52,093 nt of DNA from Prevotella sp. (GTDB lineage Bacteria; Bacteroidota; Bacteroidia; Bacteroidales; Bacteroidaceae), in NCBI GenBank assembly GCA_017548275.1, contig JAFZAH010000033.1, positions 1 to 52,093 of the forward strand, in the 5' to 3' direction. This document shows positions 28,218-37,028 of the stretch, piece after piece (the first letter of the stretch is position 1; every line of letters starts with the position of its first letter). The notes beneath the pieces were generated by a model. It was not told where the DNA came from. It did no database searches and saw only the letters and a program-made list of their open reading frames with translations. Both the position numbers and the translations under genes were made by a program.

Positions 28218-29834
28218 ATGAAAAGATATATTAAAATGATTCTTCCCGCAGCGGCATTAGCCCTGACTTTGGGAATGACTTCATGCACAGGCGATTTGGA
28301 CGTGACCCCCATCGACCCTAACCTCGACTTGTCGTTCACGCCCGAAGGCCTCTACAATAAATGCTTTGGCAACCTGGCCACCGCCGGTAACACTGGTGGT
28401 GACGGCGAGGTGGACATCGACGGTCTTGACGGTGGTACCACCGGTTTCGTCCGTCAGATGTGGAACTCGAACGAGTTGCCTACCGACGAGGCTATCTGCC
28501 ACTGGGGCGATGCAGGTATCAAGGAATTCTGCTATGCCACATGGGATCCCTCACACCCGATGCTGAACGGTTACTTCAACCGTATCGTCACCGGCATCTC
28601 TTACTGCAACCAGTATCTGGAGGTCGCCGCCGACCACGATGCCCAGATGACCGCCGAAATCCGCTGGCTGCGCGCTTTCGAGTATTATCTGCTGATGGAT
28701 GCCTTTGGCAACATCCCCTTCTCCGACAAAGTCGGTGCATTGGAATACAAGACCCGCCAGGAAGCATACGATTGGCTTGAGGGCGAACTGTTGGAGATTG
28801 AGTCACAGTTGGCTCCTGCACAGGCCAAAAAGTCGAGCGACGCCAACTACGGCCGTCCCGACCAGGCTGCCGACTGGATGCTTCTGGCACGCCTCTATCT
28901 GAATGCTGAGGTTTATACCGGCACACCGCAATGGGCTAAAGCAGCCGAATATGCGAAGAAAGTCATCGACTCTCCGTATAAACTCAACACCACAGGCAGC
29001 AGCCTCGGCTACAGCGCTTACCAGATGCTCTTCATGGGCGACAACGGCGAGACCAACGCTGCCTACGAGGCCATCTTCCCCATCCTGCAAGACGGTAAGA
29101 AAACCACATCTTGGGGTTGCTCCATGTATCTCATGGGTTCCACTTTCGATGACAACATGATTGAGGGTCTGGGTGGCGAGACTGCCCCCAACGGCACCGA
29201 CCAGAAATGGGGCGGCAACCGTACACGTCCCGACCTGATTGCCAAGTTCTTCCCGAAGGGCAACGCTCCTCAGGGTCTGAACTCACACGAGATGGCAGAA
29301 GAAGCCAACGACGACCGCGCATTGTTCAACAGTCAGGGCCGCTCGCTCAACAGCGAGAACGGTTACGATGAAGACTTCACACACGGCTACGCTTGCGCCA
29401 AGTTCACCAACTTCTATAGCGACGGCAGCCAGGGTCACGACGGAACCTTCCCCGACATGGACTTCTTCATGATGCGTCTTGCTGAGGCTTATCTGACATA
29501 CGCAGAGGCCACAGCCCGCCAAGGTGGCGGTTCGACCACATCTGAAGGCACACAATATATCAACGAATTGCGCAGCCGCGCCCATGCCTCGACCCAACCC
29601 GGCTATTCTCTCGACGACATTCTTGATGAGTGGAGCCGCGAGTTCTACTTCGAGGGCCGTCGCCGTGTTGACCTCAACCGTTTCGGCAAGTTCACAGGAA
29701 CCAGTTACATGTGGCAATGGAAAGGCGGTGCCTACTCAGGCCGTAACATCGACAGTTACAGAAGCATCTATCCGCTGCCCAATACAGCCATTACCGGTCC
29801 TATTGTGCAGAATCCTGGATATCCCACGAAATAA
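28218..29834 (+). CDS. susD: SusD/RagB-family starch-binding outer-membrane lipoprotein
   Basis: The 538-residue lipoprotein caps the SusC barrel and binds starch at the cell surface. The signal sequence ends with the lipobox 'GMTSC' (Cys23), followed by an acidic stretch ('TGDLD') fitting the Bacteroidetes lipoprotein export signal. The helical TPR-like scaffold of the family is recognisable ('AEIRWLRAFEYYLLMDAFGNIPF', 'DWMLLARLYLNAEVYTG'), and the C-terminal SusD domain contains 'ILDEWSREFYFEGRRRVDLNRFGKF', a family hallmark. It sits 24 nt after susC and 9 nt before susE. Confidence 0.97.
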   Translation: MKRYIKMILPAAALALTLGMTSCTGDLDVTPIDPNLDLSFTPEGLYNKCFGNLATAGNTGGDGEVDIDGLDGGTTGFVRQMWNSNELPTDEAICHWGDAGIKEFCYATWDPSHPMLNGYFNRIVTGISYCNQYLEVAADHDAQMTAEIRWLRAFEYYLLMDAFGNIPFSDKVGALEYKTRQEAYDWLEGELLEIESQLAPAQAKKSSDANYGRPDQAADWMLLARLYLNAEVYTGTPQWAKAAEYAKKVIDSPYKLNTTGSSLGYSAYQMLFMGDNGETNAAYEAIFPILQDGKKTTSWGCSMYLMGSTFDDNMIEGLGGETAPNGTDQKWGGNRTRPDLIAKFFPKGNAPQGLNSHEMAEEANDDRALFNSQGRSLNSENGYDEDFTHGYACAKFTNFYSDGSQGHDGTFPDMDFFMMRLAEAYLTYAEATARQGGGSTTSEGTQYINELRSRAHASTQPGYSLDDILDEWSREFYFEGRRRVDLNRFGKFTGTSYMWQWKGGAYSGRNIDSYRSIYPLPNTAITGPIVQNPGYPTK

Positions 29835-29843
29835 TATAATCTA

Positions 29844-31049
29844 ATGAATACAGCAATGAAAAAGATATTTCAGTCGGCACTGATGCTTCTATGCGGCATC
29901 TGCCTGTTCACGGCTTGTGACGACGACAACGATTCCAACCCGACCTATGTGTCGCCAGGAAGTTTTGTACTGAACGAGCCGTCGTATGCCAGTTCAAATA
30001 TCGACTTGGCGCATTCTGACCAACTCAACTTCAGTTGGCAATACCCGCAATTCATCACGGAGAACGGTGTCTTGCCTCTGGAAGTGCAATACCAACTTCA
30101 GTTCTCGAAGAACGGTAATTTCAACACCGAATTCGACGCCACGAAAGAGGTGAACGAGCAGGAAGCAGACTTCTTCACTTACAGTTCCGTGTTTGGAGCA
30201 GACCTGCAAGGCACTGTCAATGCTGATGATTTTGCCCGCAGTTTGCAGCAAATCGCCAAATATGAGGAAGGCAACGTGCCTGCCGTCCAACAGGTGTGGG
30301 TTCGCGCCATCGCCGAGAACGCCAAGGAGACCCTCTATTCAAACGTGGTTACATTCAATGTGGTGCCATTCTACTATGAGTTGCGTCCGGCAGAACCCGT
30401 ATTGTGGTATCTGGTAGGTGCAACCATCGCTGACGGCGGTTGGGGCAACTCTGCCGACAAGATTGGCACCAGCCTCATCCCGATGTTCACCAAGGCAGGC
30501 GAGTCTTATGACAAGGCTACCGGAACCGGTACTATCACTTACACCGGCTACTTCGCCAAGGACAAGGGCTTCAAGGCCGTTCAGATTCCTGGCAACTGGG
30601 ATATCCAGTTCAACTTCACCAAGTTGGGCGACGCTTATCCCGCAGGCGAGTTCTATGGTGACAAGGACGACAACATCGTGGCCACCAATGGCGGTTACTT
30701 CACGGTGGAAATCAACACTGCCACTGAGAAGATGACCATCACTGCTGCCGAAGAACCCAAGGTATATAGCCAGATGGCTCTGCCCGGTGGTTACAATGAG
30801 TGGAATACCGGTGCCCTGATGGATCCCGTGGAGACCTTCGACGGTGCTGTGAACCATATGTGGCGCTACAACCTCAGCCTCGACGCCGACACCGAATTCA
30901 AATTCACCGACGGCGGCACATGGTGGGGCGGCGACGGATTCCCGTACGGATATGCTTCGACAACCGGCGGAAACCTCAAAGCCACAGCCGGCAACTATCT
31001 GGTGCTCTTCAACGACATCACCGGTGCGTTTACGTTTATTGCAAAATAA
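29844..31049 (+). CDS. susE: SusE-like starch-binding outer-membrane lipoprotein
   Basis: The 401-residue lipoprotein has a signal ending in 'LFTAC' (Cys25) followed by DDDND, a strong surface-export signal of the Bacteroidetes type. An N-terminal fibronectin-like SusE domain (about 35-175, 'FVLNEPSYASSNIDLAH...') precedes carbohydrate-binding modules: 'WYLVGATIADGGWGNSADKIG' (near 190) and a second from about 300 ('MALPGGYNEWNTGALM'). It holds starch near the SusCD complex without catalysis. Translation may start at 29844 or at the in-frame ATG 29856, which gives the usual 'MKKIF' signal start; both are possible. Confidence 0.9.
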   Translation: MNTAMKKIFQSALMLLCGICLFTACDDDNDSNPTYVSPGSFVLNEPSYASSNIDLAHSDQLNFSWQYPQFITENGVLPLEVQYQLQFSKNGNFNTEFDATKEVNEQEADFFTYSSVFGADLQGTVNADDFARSLQQIAKYEEGNVPAVQQVWVRAIAENAKETLYSNVVTFNVVPFYYELRPAEPVLWYLVGATIADGGWGNSADKIGTSLIPMFTKAGESYDKATGTGTITYTGYFAKDKGFKAVQIPGNWDIQFNFTKLGDAYPAGEFYGDKDDNIVATNGGYFTVEINTATEKMTITAAEEPKVYSQMALPGGYNEWNTGALMDPVETFDGAVNHMWRYNLSLDADTEFKFTDGGTWWGGDGFPYGYASTTGGNLKATAGNYLVLFNDITGAFTFIAK

Positions 31050-31118
31050 AGAGGCAACAGGGCGGCAACCCCGCCGCCCTACCCTCCTTACATTCAACAA
31101 TCATAACAAGAAAAGAAT

Positions 31119-32825
31119 ATGAAAAAGATATTTTATTCATTAGGCATTGCATTGCTGATGATCGGCTGTACGGAAGACTATACCGACTGGGCCAACCCGA
31201 ATATGGGTGGTGCAGAGGACGGCAAGAGCATCGCGCTGGCTGTGTCGGAGGCTCCCGCCATCGACTTTGCCGAGATTGATGTCACCGACGACACTACCGT
31301 GCAACTGTTCGTTCCTTCGCTGAGCGCCTCTGACGACAATGAGACCACCTATGAGGTGACACTCTGGAACGCAGACAAGACCATGAGCAAGACCATTACT
31401 GCCGATGCTAACGGTTATGTTTCGGCCAGTGAACTGAAAGAGATTGTCGAGTCGCTTTATGGCAAGCGTCCCGAACCCCGTCAGATACCACTCGACGTGG
31501 CCGGCTTTGTGAAAATCAACGGCCAAAGCCTGAAAGCCGTGGGCAATACCACCGCCACCGTGACACCGAAGGCTCCCATCATCTACGAGGAGTATTATGT
31601 GGTGGGCAACGTGAACGGATGGAACATCAACGGCAAGGAATATGTGCTGAGCAACGGCGGCGCTGACCCCTACGAGAACCCTGTGTTCACCGGTCGCATC
31701 CCCGTTCCCAGTGGAGGCGGAAACGTTGAGTTCAAAGTCAACCCGAAGGGTGCTCCAGAGGGCTCTTGGGACTACTGTCTGACTCCTGACGTTGACGGCC
31801 AGGAAGGCAAATTCTCGACCAACAACGCCGGTCCGGGCAACCTCACCATCCCCGAGGATCCCAATGCCATAGGCTTCGACCTGACATTCAACATGATGGA
31901 CCAGGAGTGGAGTTACAAACCCGTCTATGCACTGGAGTCAACCTATTACATCGTAGGTACACCGCAAGGCTGGAATCCGAGCGACACAAGCCTGCCCGTG
32001 AAGAACAGCGGCGCATCACCTGCTGACGACCCCGTCTATTCGATTATCCTTGACGCTACCGGCAGCAACATCGAGTTCAAACTCTGTCCGGAGTCTGGCG
32101 TCGGTGGCTGGGACAGCGACTTCACAGCCGATCCTAATGGCGTCGAAGGCAAGTTGGCAGCCAACAATGCCGGCGGCAATATCGTCATCAATCATGTGGA
32201 CGGCGCCGTGGCATACCATGTATGGTTCAACCTGCAGGATTTGGTATGGGGCTACAACCCGATTATGGAAGGCGGCGTGTTCTACGAGATTGGCAACGAG
32301 AGCGGATGGGGCACATCACACCCGATGATGCTCAACGGTGACTCCTATATCGGATTCTACTTCCTCAACGGCGAGTTCAAGTTCAAACCCAATGCCAACA
32401 ACTGGGACAACGACCTCGAGTGGATTGAAGACGGTAAACTCGACGTGAACGGTATTGGCAATGTGCCTGCTCCTGAGACCGGGTTCTACAAGATTGTGCT
32501 CAACACCACAGCCATGACCTATAACCTGATCAAGATCAACACCGTGGGTGTGATTGGCGATGCCACAGCCGACGGTTGGGGCAGCGACCAGGATATGTCG
32601 TGGAACGCAGAAGGCGGATTCTGGCACATCGAGAACCTGCAGTTGAACGACGGTACCATCAAGTTCCGTGGCAATGACAACTGGGACGGCGACCTCGACC
32701 TGGGCGGCAATCCCAACAGTCTGACCATCGGCGGCGCCAACATCCCCGTGGAGGCCGGTACCTACGACATCAAACTCTTCGCTTCATTCAGCGGTGGCAG
32801 CCACGCCATCATTACGAAGAAGTAA
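31119..32825 (+). CDS. susF: SusF-like multi-CBM starch-binding outer-membrane lipoprotein
   Basis: The 568-residue lipoprotein has a short signal ending in 'LLMIGC' (Cys17) and then acidic residues. After an N-terminal beta domain come repeated starch-binding modules, each opening with a similar strand: 'YYVVGNVNGWNIN' (about 162), 'YYIVGTPQGWNPSD' (about 275), 'FYEIGNESGWGTS' (about 385) and 'VGVIGDATADGWGSD' (about 477). The Trp in each 'GW' is the expected sugar-stacking residue. This makes it slightly longer than Bacteroides SusF and capable of multivalent binding. It ends the susCDEF operon and is followed by a strong terminator. Confidence 0.9.
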   Translation: MKKIFYSLGIALLMIGCTEDYTDWANPNMGGAEDGKSIALAVSEAPAIDFAEIDVTDDTTVQLFVPSLSASDDNETTYEVTLWNADKTMSKTITADANGYVSASELKEIVESLYGKRPEPRQIPLDVAGFVKINGQSLKAVGNTTATVTPKAPIIYEEYYVVGNVNGWNINGKEYVLSNGGADPYENPVFTGRIPVPSGGGNVEFKVNPKGAPEGSWDYCLTPDVDGQEGKFSTNNAGPGNLTIPEDPNAIGFDLTFNMMDQEWSYKPVYALESTYYIVGTPQGWNPSDTSLPVKNSGASPADDPVYSIILDATGSNIEFKLCPESGVGGWDSDFTADPNGVEGKLAANNAGGNIVINHVDGAVAYHVWFNLQDLVWGYNPIMEGGVFYEIGNESGWGTSHPMMLNGDSYIGFYFLNGEFKFKPNANNWDNDLEWIEDGKLDVNGIGNVPAPETGFYKIVLNTTAMTYNLIKINTVGVIGDATADGWGSDQDMSWNAEGGFWHIENLQLNDGTIKFRGNDNWDGDLDLGGNPNSLTIGGANIPVEAGTYDIKLFASFSGGSHAIITKK

Positions 32826-32828
32826 GAT

Positions 32829-32853
32829 TCACCCTGACCTTCCCAAGGGAGGG
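32829..32853. repeat. Degenerate C-rich REP-like hairpin after susF
   Basis: CACCCTGACCTTCCCAAGGG followed by AGGG resembles, in transcript sense, the CCTCACCCCCAACCCCTCTCC...GAGGGG element found after lacI, nadK and malQ. It lies within 5 nt of the susF stop codon, the same location relative to the gene end as the other copies. Confidence 0.45.
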
Positions 32854-32874
32854 AATGGAAGATAAAAATGATTG

Positions 32875-32915
32875 ACAAAGATGACCGCTCGAACAGGGTG
32901 GTCATCTTTGTTTTT
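32875..32915 (+). terminator. Intrinsic terminator of the susCDEF operon
   Basis: ACAAAGATGACC (32875-32886) pairs perfectly with GGTCATCTTTGT (32900-32911), a 12-bp stem with a 13-nt loop followed by TTTT. This is the strongest rho-independent terminator in the window. Confidence 0.88.
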
Positions 32916-32920
32916 AATTT

Positions 32921-33217
32921 ATTGGTGTCCGGTAAAAAGCGGCCTGCAGGGCCAAACTGCACATAGCCCGGGGCAGCGCCCTGGGGATAGACGTTTGTGT
33001 AGCCTTCGCCCTGTAAGGGCAAAAGCATTGATTGTCAACTGCTTCTGCTCTTTCAGGGCGAAGATTTTCTTACAACGATTAACCCAAGGCGTTGCCTTGG
33101 GCTGTGTGCTCGTTGCCCCTTCGGGGCGAAGACAAGCCCACATCTGTAAAAATGCACGACTATGCTGGTGATTTTCCGCACTCTGAGAGATTCTGCACTT
33201 TTTTAGCGGACACCAAT
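32921..33217. mobile_element. MITE-like palindrome-rich element, complete copy
   Basis: The 297-bp element starts with ATTGGTGTCCG (32921-32931) and ends with the exact inverse CGGACACCAAT (33207-33217). Inside are several short palindromes of alternating form: GCCCGGGGCAGCGCCCTGGG, CGCCCTGTAAGGGC, CCCAAGGCGTTGCCTTGGG and GCCCCTTCGGGGC. No open frame of note is present. A second copy in inverse orientation lies at 47494-47699 and shares about 210 bp. No clear target-site duplication is visible, so mobility is inferred from termini and copy number. Confidence 0.65.
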
Positions 33218-33289
33218 ATTATTTATTACCAATTTGACCATCAACCATAAACTGGCTTTCCATGTACAAAGCGATGCCATCACACTTTG

Positions 33290-33366
33290 CGCAACCGATT
33301 GCACAACGGTACAAATAATTGAGAGGGCCGTAAAGGTACAACCTATCATATTTTTTACTATCTTCG
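33290..33366 (+). promoter_or_regulatory. Alpha-amylase promoter with LacI-type operator
   Basis: CGCAACCGATTGCA at 33290-33303 contains the perfect core GCAANCGNTTGC of the operators at 21560 and 24980. The -7 box TATCTTCG (33359-33366, one mismatch from TAnnTTTG) begins 56 bp after the operator, the same spacing as in susC and lacI. The -33 position (33335-33338) reads GGTA, so no -33 box exists. The 72-nt stretch between the MITE-like element and the operator shows nothing else. Confidence 0.72.
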
Positions 33367-33389
33367 CAGCATAATCAAACAGACTGACC

Positions 33390-35372
33390 ATGATGAAGAA
33401 ATTTTACACAACAATGCTTGCATTGGCCGTGCCCCTGCTGATGATGGCACAGGGTTGGCCGAGTCAATATCAGGGTGTGATGTTGCAAGGATTCTACTGG
33501 GATTCCTTCGACGACACCCAATGGACGAAACTGGAGTCACAGGCCGACGAACTGGCTCAGTACTTCACCCTCGTATGGATACCTCAGAGTGGTAAGTGCA
33601 ATGACAATGGCGGGAACTCGATGGGTTATGACGACTATTACTGGTTCGACCAGAACTCCACGTTCGGCACTGAGGCCCAACTGCGCTCGCTCATCACCAC
33701 TTTCAAGGCCAAAGGCATCGGCACCATCGCCGATGTGGTCATTAATCACCGCAATACCAGCGGTTGGGTCACCTTCCCCAAAGAGACGTATAAAGGCGTG
33801 ACCTATCAGTTGCTCCCCTCCGACATCTGCGCCGACGACGATAACGGCAAGACCAAGGCCTGGGCAGAAGCAAACGGATTCAGCCTGAGCACCAACAACG
33901 ACACGGGCGAAGGATGGGACGGCATGCGCGATTTGGACCATAAGAGTAAAAATGTACAGGACAATGTGAAGGTCTATCTCGACTTCCTGCTCAACGACCT
34001 GGGTTACACCGGATTCCGCTACGACATGGTAAAGGGCTTCGCCGCTACTTATCTTGGTACGTACAACAAAGACGCCAATCCGACCTTCAGCGTGGGCGAA
34101 TATTGGGACGGAAACAAGTCCACTGTGGAGAATTGGATTAACAGCACAAAGGTAAACGGCACCGTCTACAGCGCCGCCTTCGACTTCCCCTTCCGCTACA
34201 CCGTGCGCGACGCCATCAACAACAAAGACTGGAGCAAACTTAGTAACACCTCAGTGATGGCCGATGCCGGTTACCGTCGCTATGCCGTGACCTTCATCGA
34301 GAACCATGACACTGAAAAACGCTCGAACTCGCCACAAGACCCCATCGTGCGCGACACCATCGCTGCCAACGCCTATCTGCTGGCCATGCCCGGCACGCCC
34401 TGCGTATTCTTCAAGCACTGGAAGGATTGTAAAAACGACATCGCCAACATGATTAACGTGCGCCAGTTTGCAGGTATCCACAACGAGAGCGGTTACACCA
34501 GTTACGCCAGCACAAACACCCACTATGCCGTTGTCTCAAAAGGTGCCAACTGCGACTTGCTTTGTGTGGTGGGCGACGTGACGAAATACACTCCTACTGA
34601 CCGTTGGATTCTCGTAACTGAGGGTTATCACTACCGCTACTACCTGCCCAATTCGGCCAACACGGTATGGATAAGCCTGGCATCGGGCACCTACAACGGT
34701 GAACAACAGGCGACACTGACCGCCGTGACACGCGACGACGCGCAAATCGTATATACCACCGACGGCACCGACCCCACAGCATCGAGCACCAAGGTGGCAT
34801 CGGGCTCAAAAGTGACCATCCCCGTGGGCACAACCACACTGAAGGCAGGATTGCTTATCGGCGGGGCAGTGTCGGGCATCCAAAGCCGCACTTACAATGT
34901 CATCGACTTCAAACCCTACAACATCGACATCTACGTGAACACCGACGAGGTGGGATGGAGCAGCGTTAACTTCTGGACATGGGGTGGCGACGGATCGCAC
35001 AGTCCGAAGAACAGCGATTGGCCGGGCGACAAGGTGAGCACCACCGTGAGTGCCGACGGCAAGAACTGGTATAAGAACACCTACACCATCAATTCGCCCG
35101 AAGACTGTGTCAACTTCGTGTTCAGCACAGGCAGCGGTTCTCCCCAGACCGTTGATATCAACGAAATCAAAGCCACCACCTATTTCGAGATATCGACAGC
35201 CACAGAGGGCGGCAAAAACCTGGTGAATATTGTCAAGACTGGCATTGAGGAAATTCAGTATGCCAATGACACCCCGCGCGACGATGCCATCTACGACCTG
35301 CAAGGCCGCCGCGTCACCCATCCCACACGTGGCATCTACATCCAGGGAGGAAAGAAAATTATTTATTATTAA
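33390..35372 (+). CDS. Secreted GH13 alpha-amylase with C-terminal starch-binding domain
   Basis: This 660-residue endo-amylase probably starts starch attack outside the cell. It has a type I signal peptide (ends 'MMAQ', residue 21) and no lipobox, unlike SusG. Catalytic barrel: region I 'DVVINH' (115-120), nucleophile D212 in 'GFRYDMVKGF', acid/base E237 in 'SVGEYW', and D307 in 'FIENHDTEK'. After the barrel come a chitobiase-like beta domain (about 455-510, 'VYTTDGTDPTASS') and a CBM26-like starch-binding domain (about 515-605). The last 30 residues ('IYDLQGRRVTHPTRGIYIQG') resemble a sorting tail also seen on the GH53 enzyme. Either ATG, 33390 or 33393, could be the start. Confidence 0.93.
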   Translation: MMKKFYTTMLALAVPLLMMAQGWPSQYQGVMLQGFYWDSFDDTQWTKLESQADELAQYFTLVWIPQSGKCNDNGGNSMGYDDYYWFDQNSTFGTEAQLRSLITTFKAKGIGTIADVVINHRNTSGWVTFPKETYKGVTYQLLPSDICADDDNGKTKAWAEANGFSLSTNNDTGEGWDGMRDLDHKSKNVQDNVKVYLDFLLNDLGYTGFRYDMVKGFAATYLGTYNKDANPTFSVGEYWDGNKSTVENWINSTKVNGTVYSAAFDFPFRYTVRDAINNKDWSKLSNTSVMADAGYRRYAVTFIENHDTEKRSNSPQDPIVRDTIAANAYLLAMPGTPCVFFKHWKDCKNDIANMINVRQFAGIHNESGYTSYASTNTHYAVVSKGANCDLLCVVGDVTKYTPTDRWILVTEGYHYRYYLPNSANTVWISLASGTYNGEQQATLTAVTRDDAQIVYTTDGTDPTASSTKVASGSKVTIPVGTTTLKAGLLIGGAVSGIQSRTYNVIDFKPYNIDIYVNTDEVGWSSVNFWTWGGDGSHSPKNSDWPGDKVSTTVSADGKNWYKNTYTINSPEDCVNFVFSTGSGSPQTVDINEIKATTYFEISTATEGGKNLVNIVKTGIEEIQYANDTPRDDAIYDLQGRRVTHPTRGIYIQGGKKIIYY

Positions 35373-35399
35373 GTAATATAATCGTTCAAAAATAATGAG

Positions 35400-35430
35400 A
35401 AAGGCGGCTCTGTCAGGAGTCGTCTTTTTC
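35400..35430 (+). terminator. Intrinsic terminator after the alpha-amylase gene
   Basis: AAAGGCGGCTC (35400-35410) pairs with GAGTCGTCTTT (35417-35427), an 11-bp stem with two G-T pairs, followed by TT. It isolates the amylase transcript from the GH53 gene, which has its own promoter. Confidence 0.8.
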
Positions 35431-35441
35431 ATTGATAATTA

Positions 35442-35473
35442 TTTGCCGTTTCAGATAAAAAGAGGTATCTTTG
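35442..35473 (+). promoter_or_regulatory. Promoter of the GH53 gene
   Basis: TTTG at 35442-35445 and TATCTTTG at 35466-35473 are spaced by 20 bp, a full consensus promoter. No LacI-type operator is present, so this gene appears to lie outside the starch regulon. Confidence 0.82.
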
Positions 35474-35496
35474 CAGCAAACTTAAAAACCTAAGAT

Positions 35497-36771
35497 ATGA
35501 AACGAATCACTGTTCTACTTGTGATAATTGCGGGTTTGACGCTCGCTGCCAACGCGCAAACTCGATATGTGGGCGGCGACATCTCTGTGCTGCAGAGTTA
35601 TGACGACAACAACGTGACATACTACGACCAAAACGGGTCGAAGATAGACGATGTGTTGAAATACATGAAGAGCGAGGCGGTGGGATGGAATGCCCAGCGT
35701 GTACGCCTCTTCGTCAATCCTGACAGGAAATCACCCAACGGCAGCACCGACGCACAGGTATGCCAAGACCTTGATTACGTGGTACGCCTCTGCAAACGTA
35801 TCAAGGCCGAGGGATTCGCCCTGATGCTCGATTTCCATTACAGCGACACATGGGCCGACCCCGCCAACCAATGGACACCTGCTGAGTGGCTCTCACTGAC
35901 AGAAGAGCAGTTGCAGACGAAAATCTACGATTATACCAAGGCTTGTCTGCAGCGACTGGTTGACGAGGGTGCTACGCCCGACTTCATTCAACCCGGCAAT
36001 GAAATATCATACGGCATGTTGTGGGGCAAATACGGCACAAACGACAATCGTTGTTACACTAATTCGCCCGAGGCCAATTGGACGCGGTTCATCAACCTGC
36101 TGAAACAAGCGGTGAAAGCCTGCCGTGAGGTGTGCCCGCAGGCAAAAATCATCATCCACACCGAGCGGGCGGGACAGGTGAATGTGCTCACATCGTTCTA
36201 CACACGCATGACCGACGTGGATTATGACATCATCGGACTGAGTTACTACCCCTTCTGGCACAACTCGCTCAGCACGCTCTCCACTTCGCTCAATCAGTTG
36301 GCAGCAAAATTCCCCGACAAAAAAGTGCAAATCGTGGAGACAGCCTATTACTATCAATGGCAACCCGATAAAGGAAAAGGTATCGACTATGATTTCTCAT
36401 CGACATGGCCTGTGTCGGCGGAAGGACAAGCAGCATTCACCCGAGACCTGATAACGGAATTGAACAAACACCCCAACGTGGAGGGACTCTTCTGGTGGTA
36501 TCCTGAAGAGAACGGCAACGGTCCTAACGACAATGTCTCTTCCTACTGGGTGAACCGCGGACTGTGGGATAACAACACACACCGTGCCCTACCCGCCCTC
36601 TATGTGTTGAAGGATTTCCTTGGCGACCAGGCACACGTAGGCACCCTCAACACCGACGAAGACAACATGCCCAAAAACATCTATACCATCGACGGCAAAT
36701 ACCTTGGCCAAAACACAAATGCCCTACCCCACGGCATCTACATCATCGGCGACAAAAAAACGGTGAAATAA
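35497..36771 (+). CDS. GH53 endo-beta-1,4-galactanase, secreted
   Basis: The 424-residue enzyme cleaves beta-1,4-galactan, as in pectin type I arabinogalactan side chains. It has a signal peptide (ends 'AANAQ', residue 21), then a GH53 barrel starting with 'YVGGDISVLQSYDDN'. The acid/base is E169 in 'QPGNEISYGMLWG' and the nucleophile is E281 in 'QIVETAYYYQW'. The C-terminal tail 'IYTIDGKYLGQNTNALPHGIYI' resembles the amylase tail. It has its own consensus promoter, no SusCD pair of its own nearby and no starch-type operator; it is next to the starch locus but probably not part of it. Confidence 0.94.
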   Translation: MKRITVLLVIIAGLTLAANAQTRYVGGDISVLQSYDDNNVTYYDQNGSKIDDVLKYMKSEAVGWNAQRVRLFVNPDRKSPNGSTDAQVCQDLDYVVRLCKRIKAEGFALMLDFHYSDTWADPANQWTPAEWLSLTEEQLQTKIYDYTKACLQRLVDEGATPDFIQPGNEISYGMLWGKYGTNDNRCYTNSPEANWTRFINLLKQAVKACREVCPQAKIIIHTERAGQVNVLTSFYTRMTDVDYDIIGLSYYPFWHNSLSTLSTSLNQLAAKFPDKKVQIVETAYYYQWQPDKGKGIDYDFSSTWPVSAEGQAAFTRDLITELNKHPNVEGLFWWYPEENGNGPNDNVSSYWVNRGLWDNNTHRALPALYVLKDFLGDQAHVGTLNTDEDNMPKNIYTIDGKYLGQNTNALPHGIYIIGDKKTVK

Positions 36772-37028
36772 CCAACGGATTCCTTCAATCACTACGACTA
36801 CGAATTTCACGAATTAAACGAATCATATAACAACCTGACTATCAGGAAACATTCGTTTAATTCGTGAAATTCGTAGTCCTAAAAAGGTTTAGGGTAGAGG
36901 GTTTAGTGTTTCCCACTGTTCCTCGTTCAAATCCGTTGTCTTTATTTTGTATTCGTTTAATTCGCGAAATTCGTAGTTCTAAATAAGATTCCGTTGTCTT
37001 TAGTAGTCGTAATATGAGCATTGTCGCT
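36772..37028. repeat. Cruciform-forming repeat region between GH53 and recG
   Basis: A perfect 28-bp inverted repeat (36796-36823 and 36851-36878, each containing ACGAATTTCACGAATTAAACG) encloses a 27-nt loop that itself holds CCTGA-CTA-TCAGG (36834-36846). A third arm copy lies at 36951-36977. A stretch at 36886-36943, with TTTAGTGTTTCCCACTGTTC, is an inverted copy of 43041-43113. No gene is seen. The hairpin could act as a bidirectional terminator for the converging GH53 and recG genes. Confidence 0.8.

Noticed and set aside
32872-33171. Open frames within the palindrome-rich element
   Set aside because: They run through REP-like palindromes, are not shared as conserved protein between the two copies, and lack start signals.
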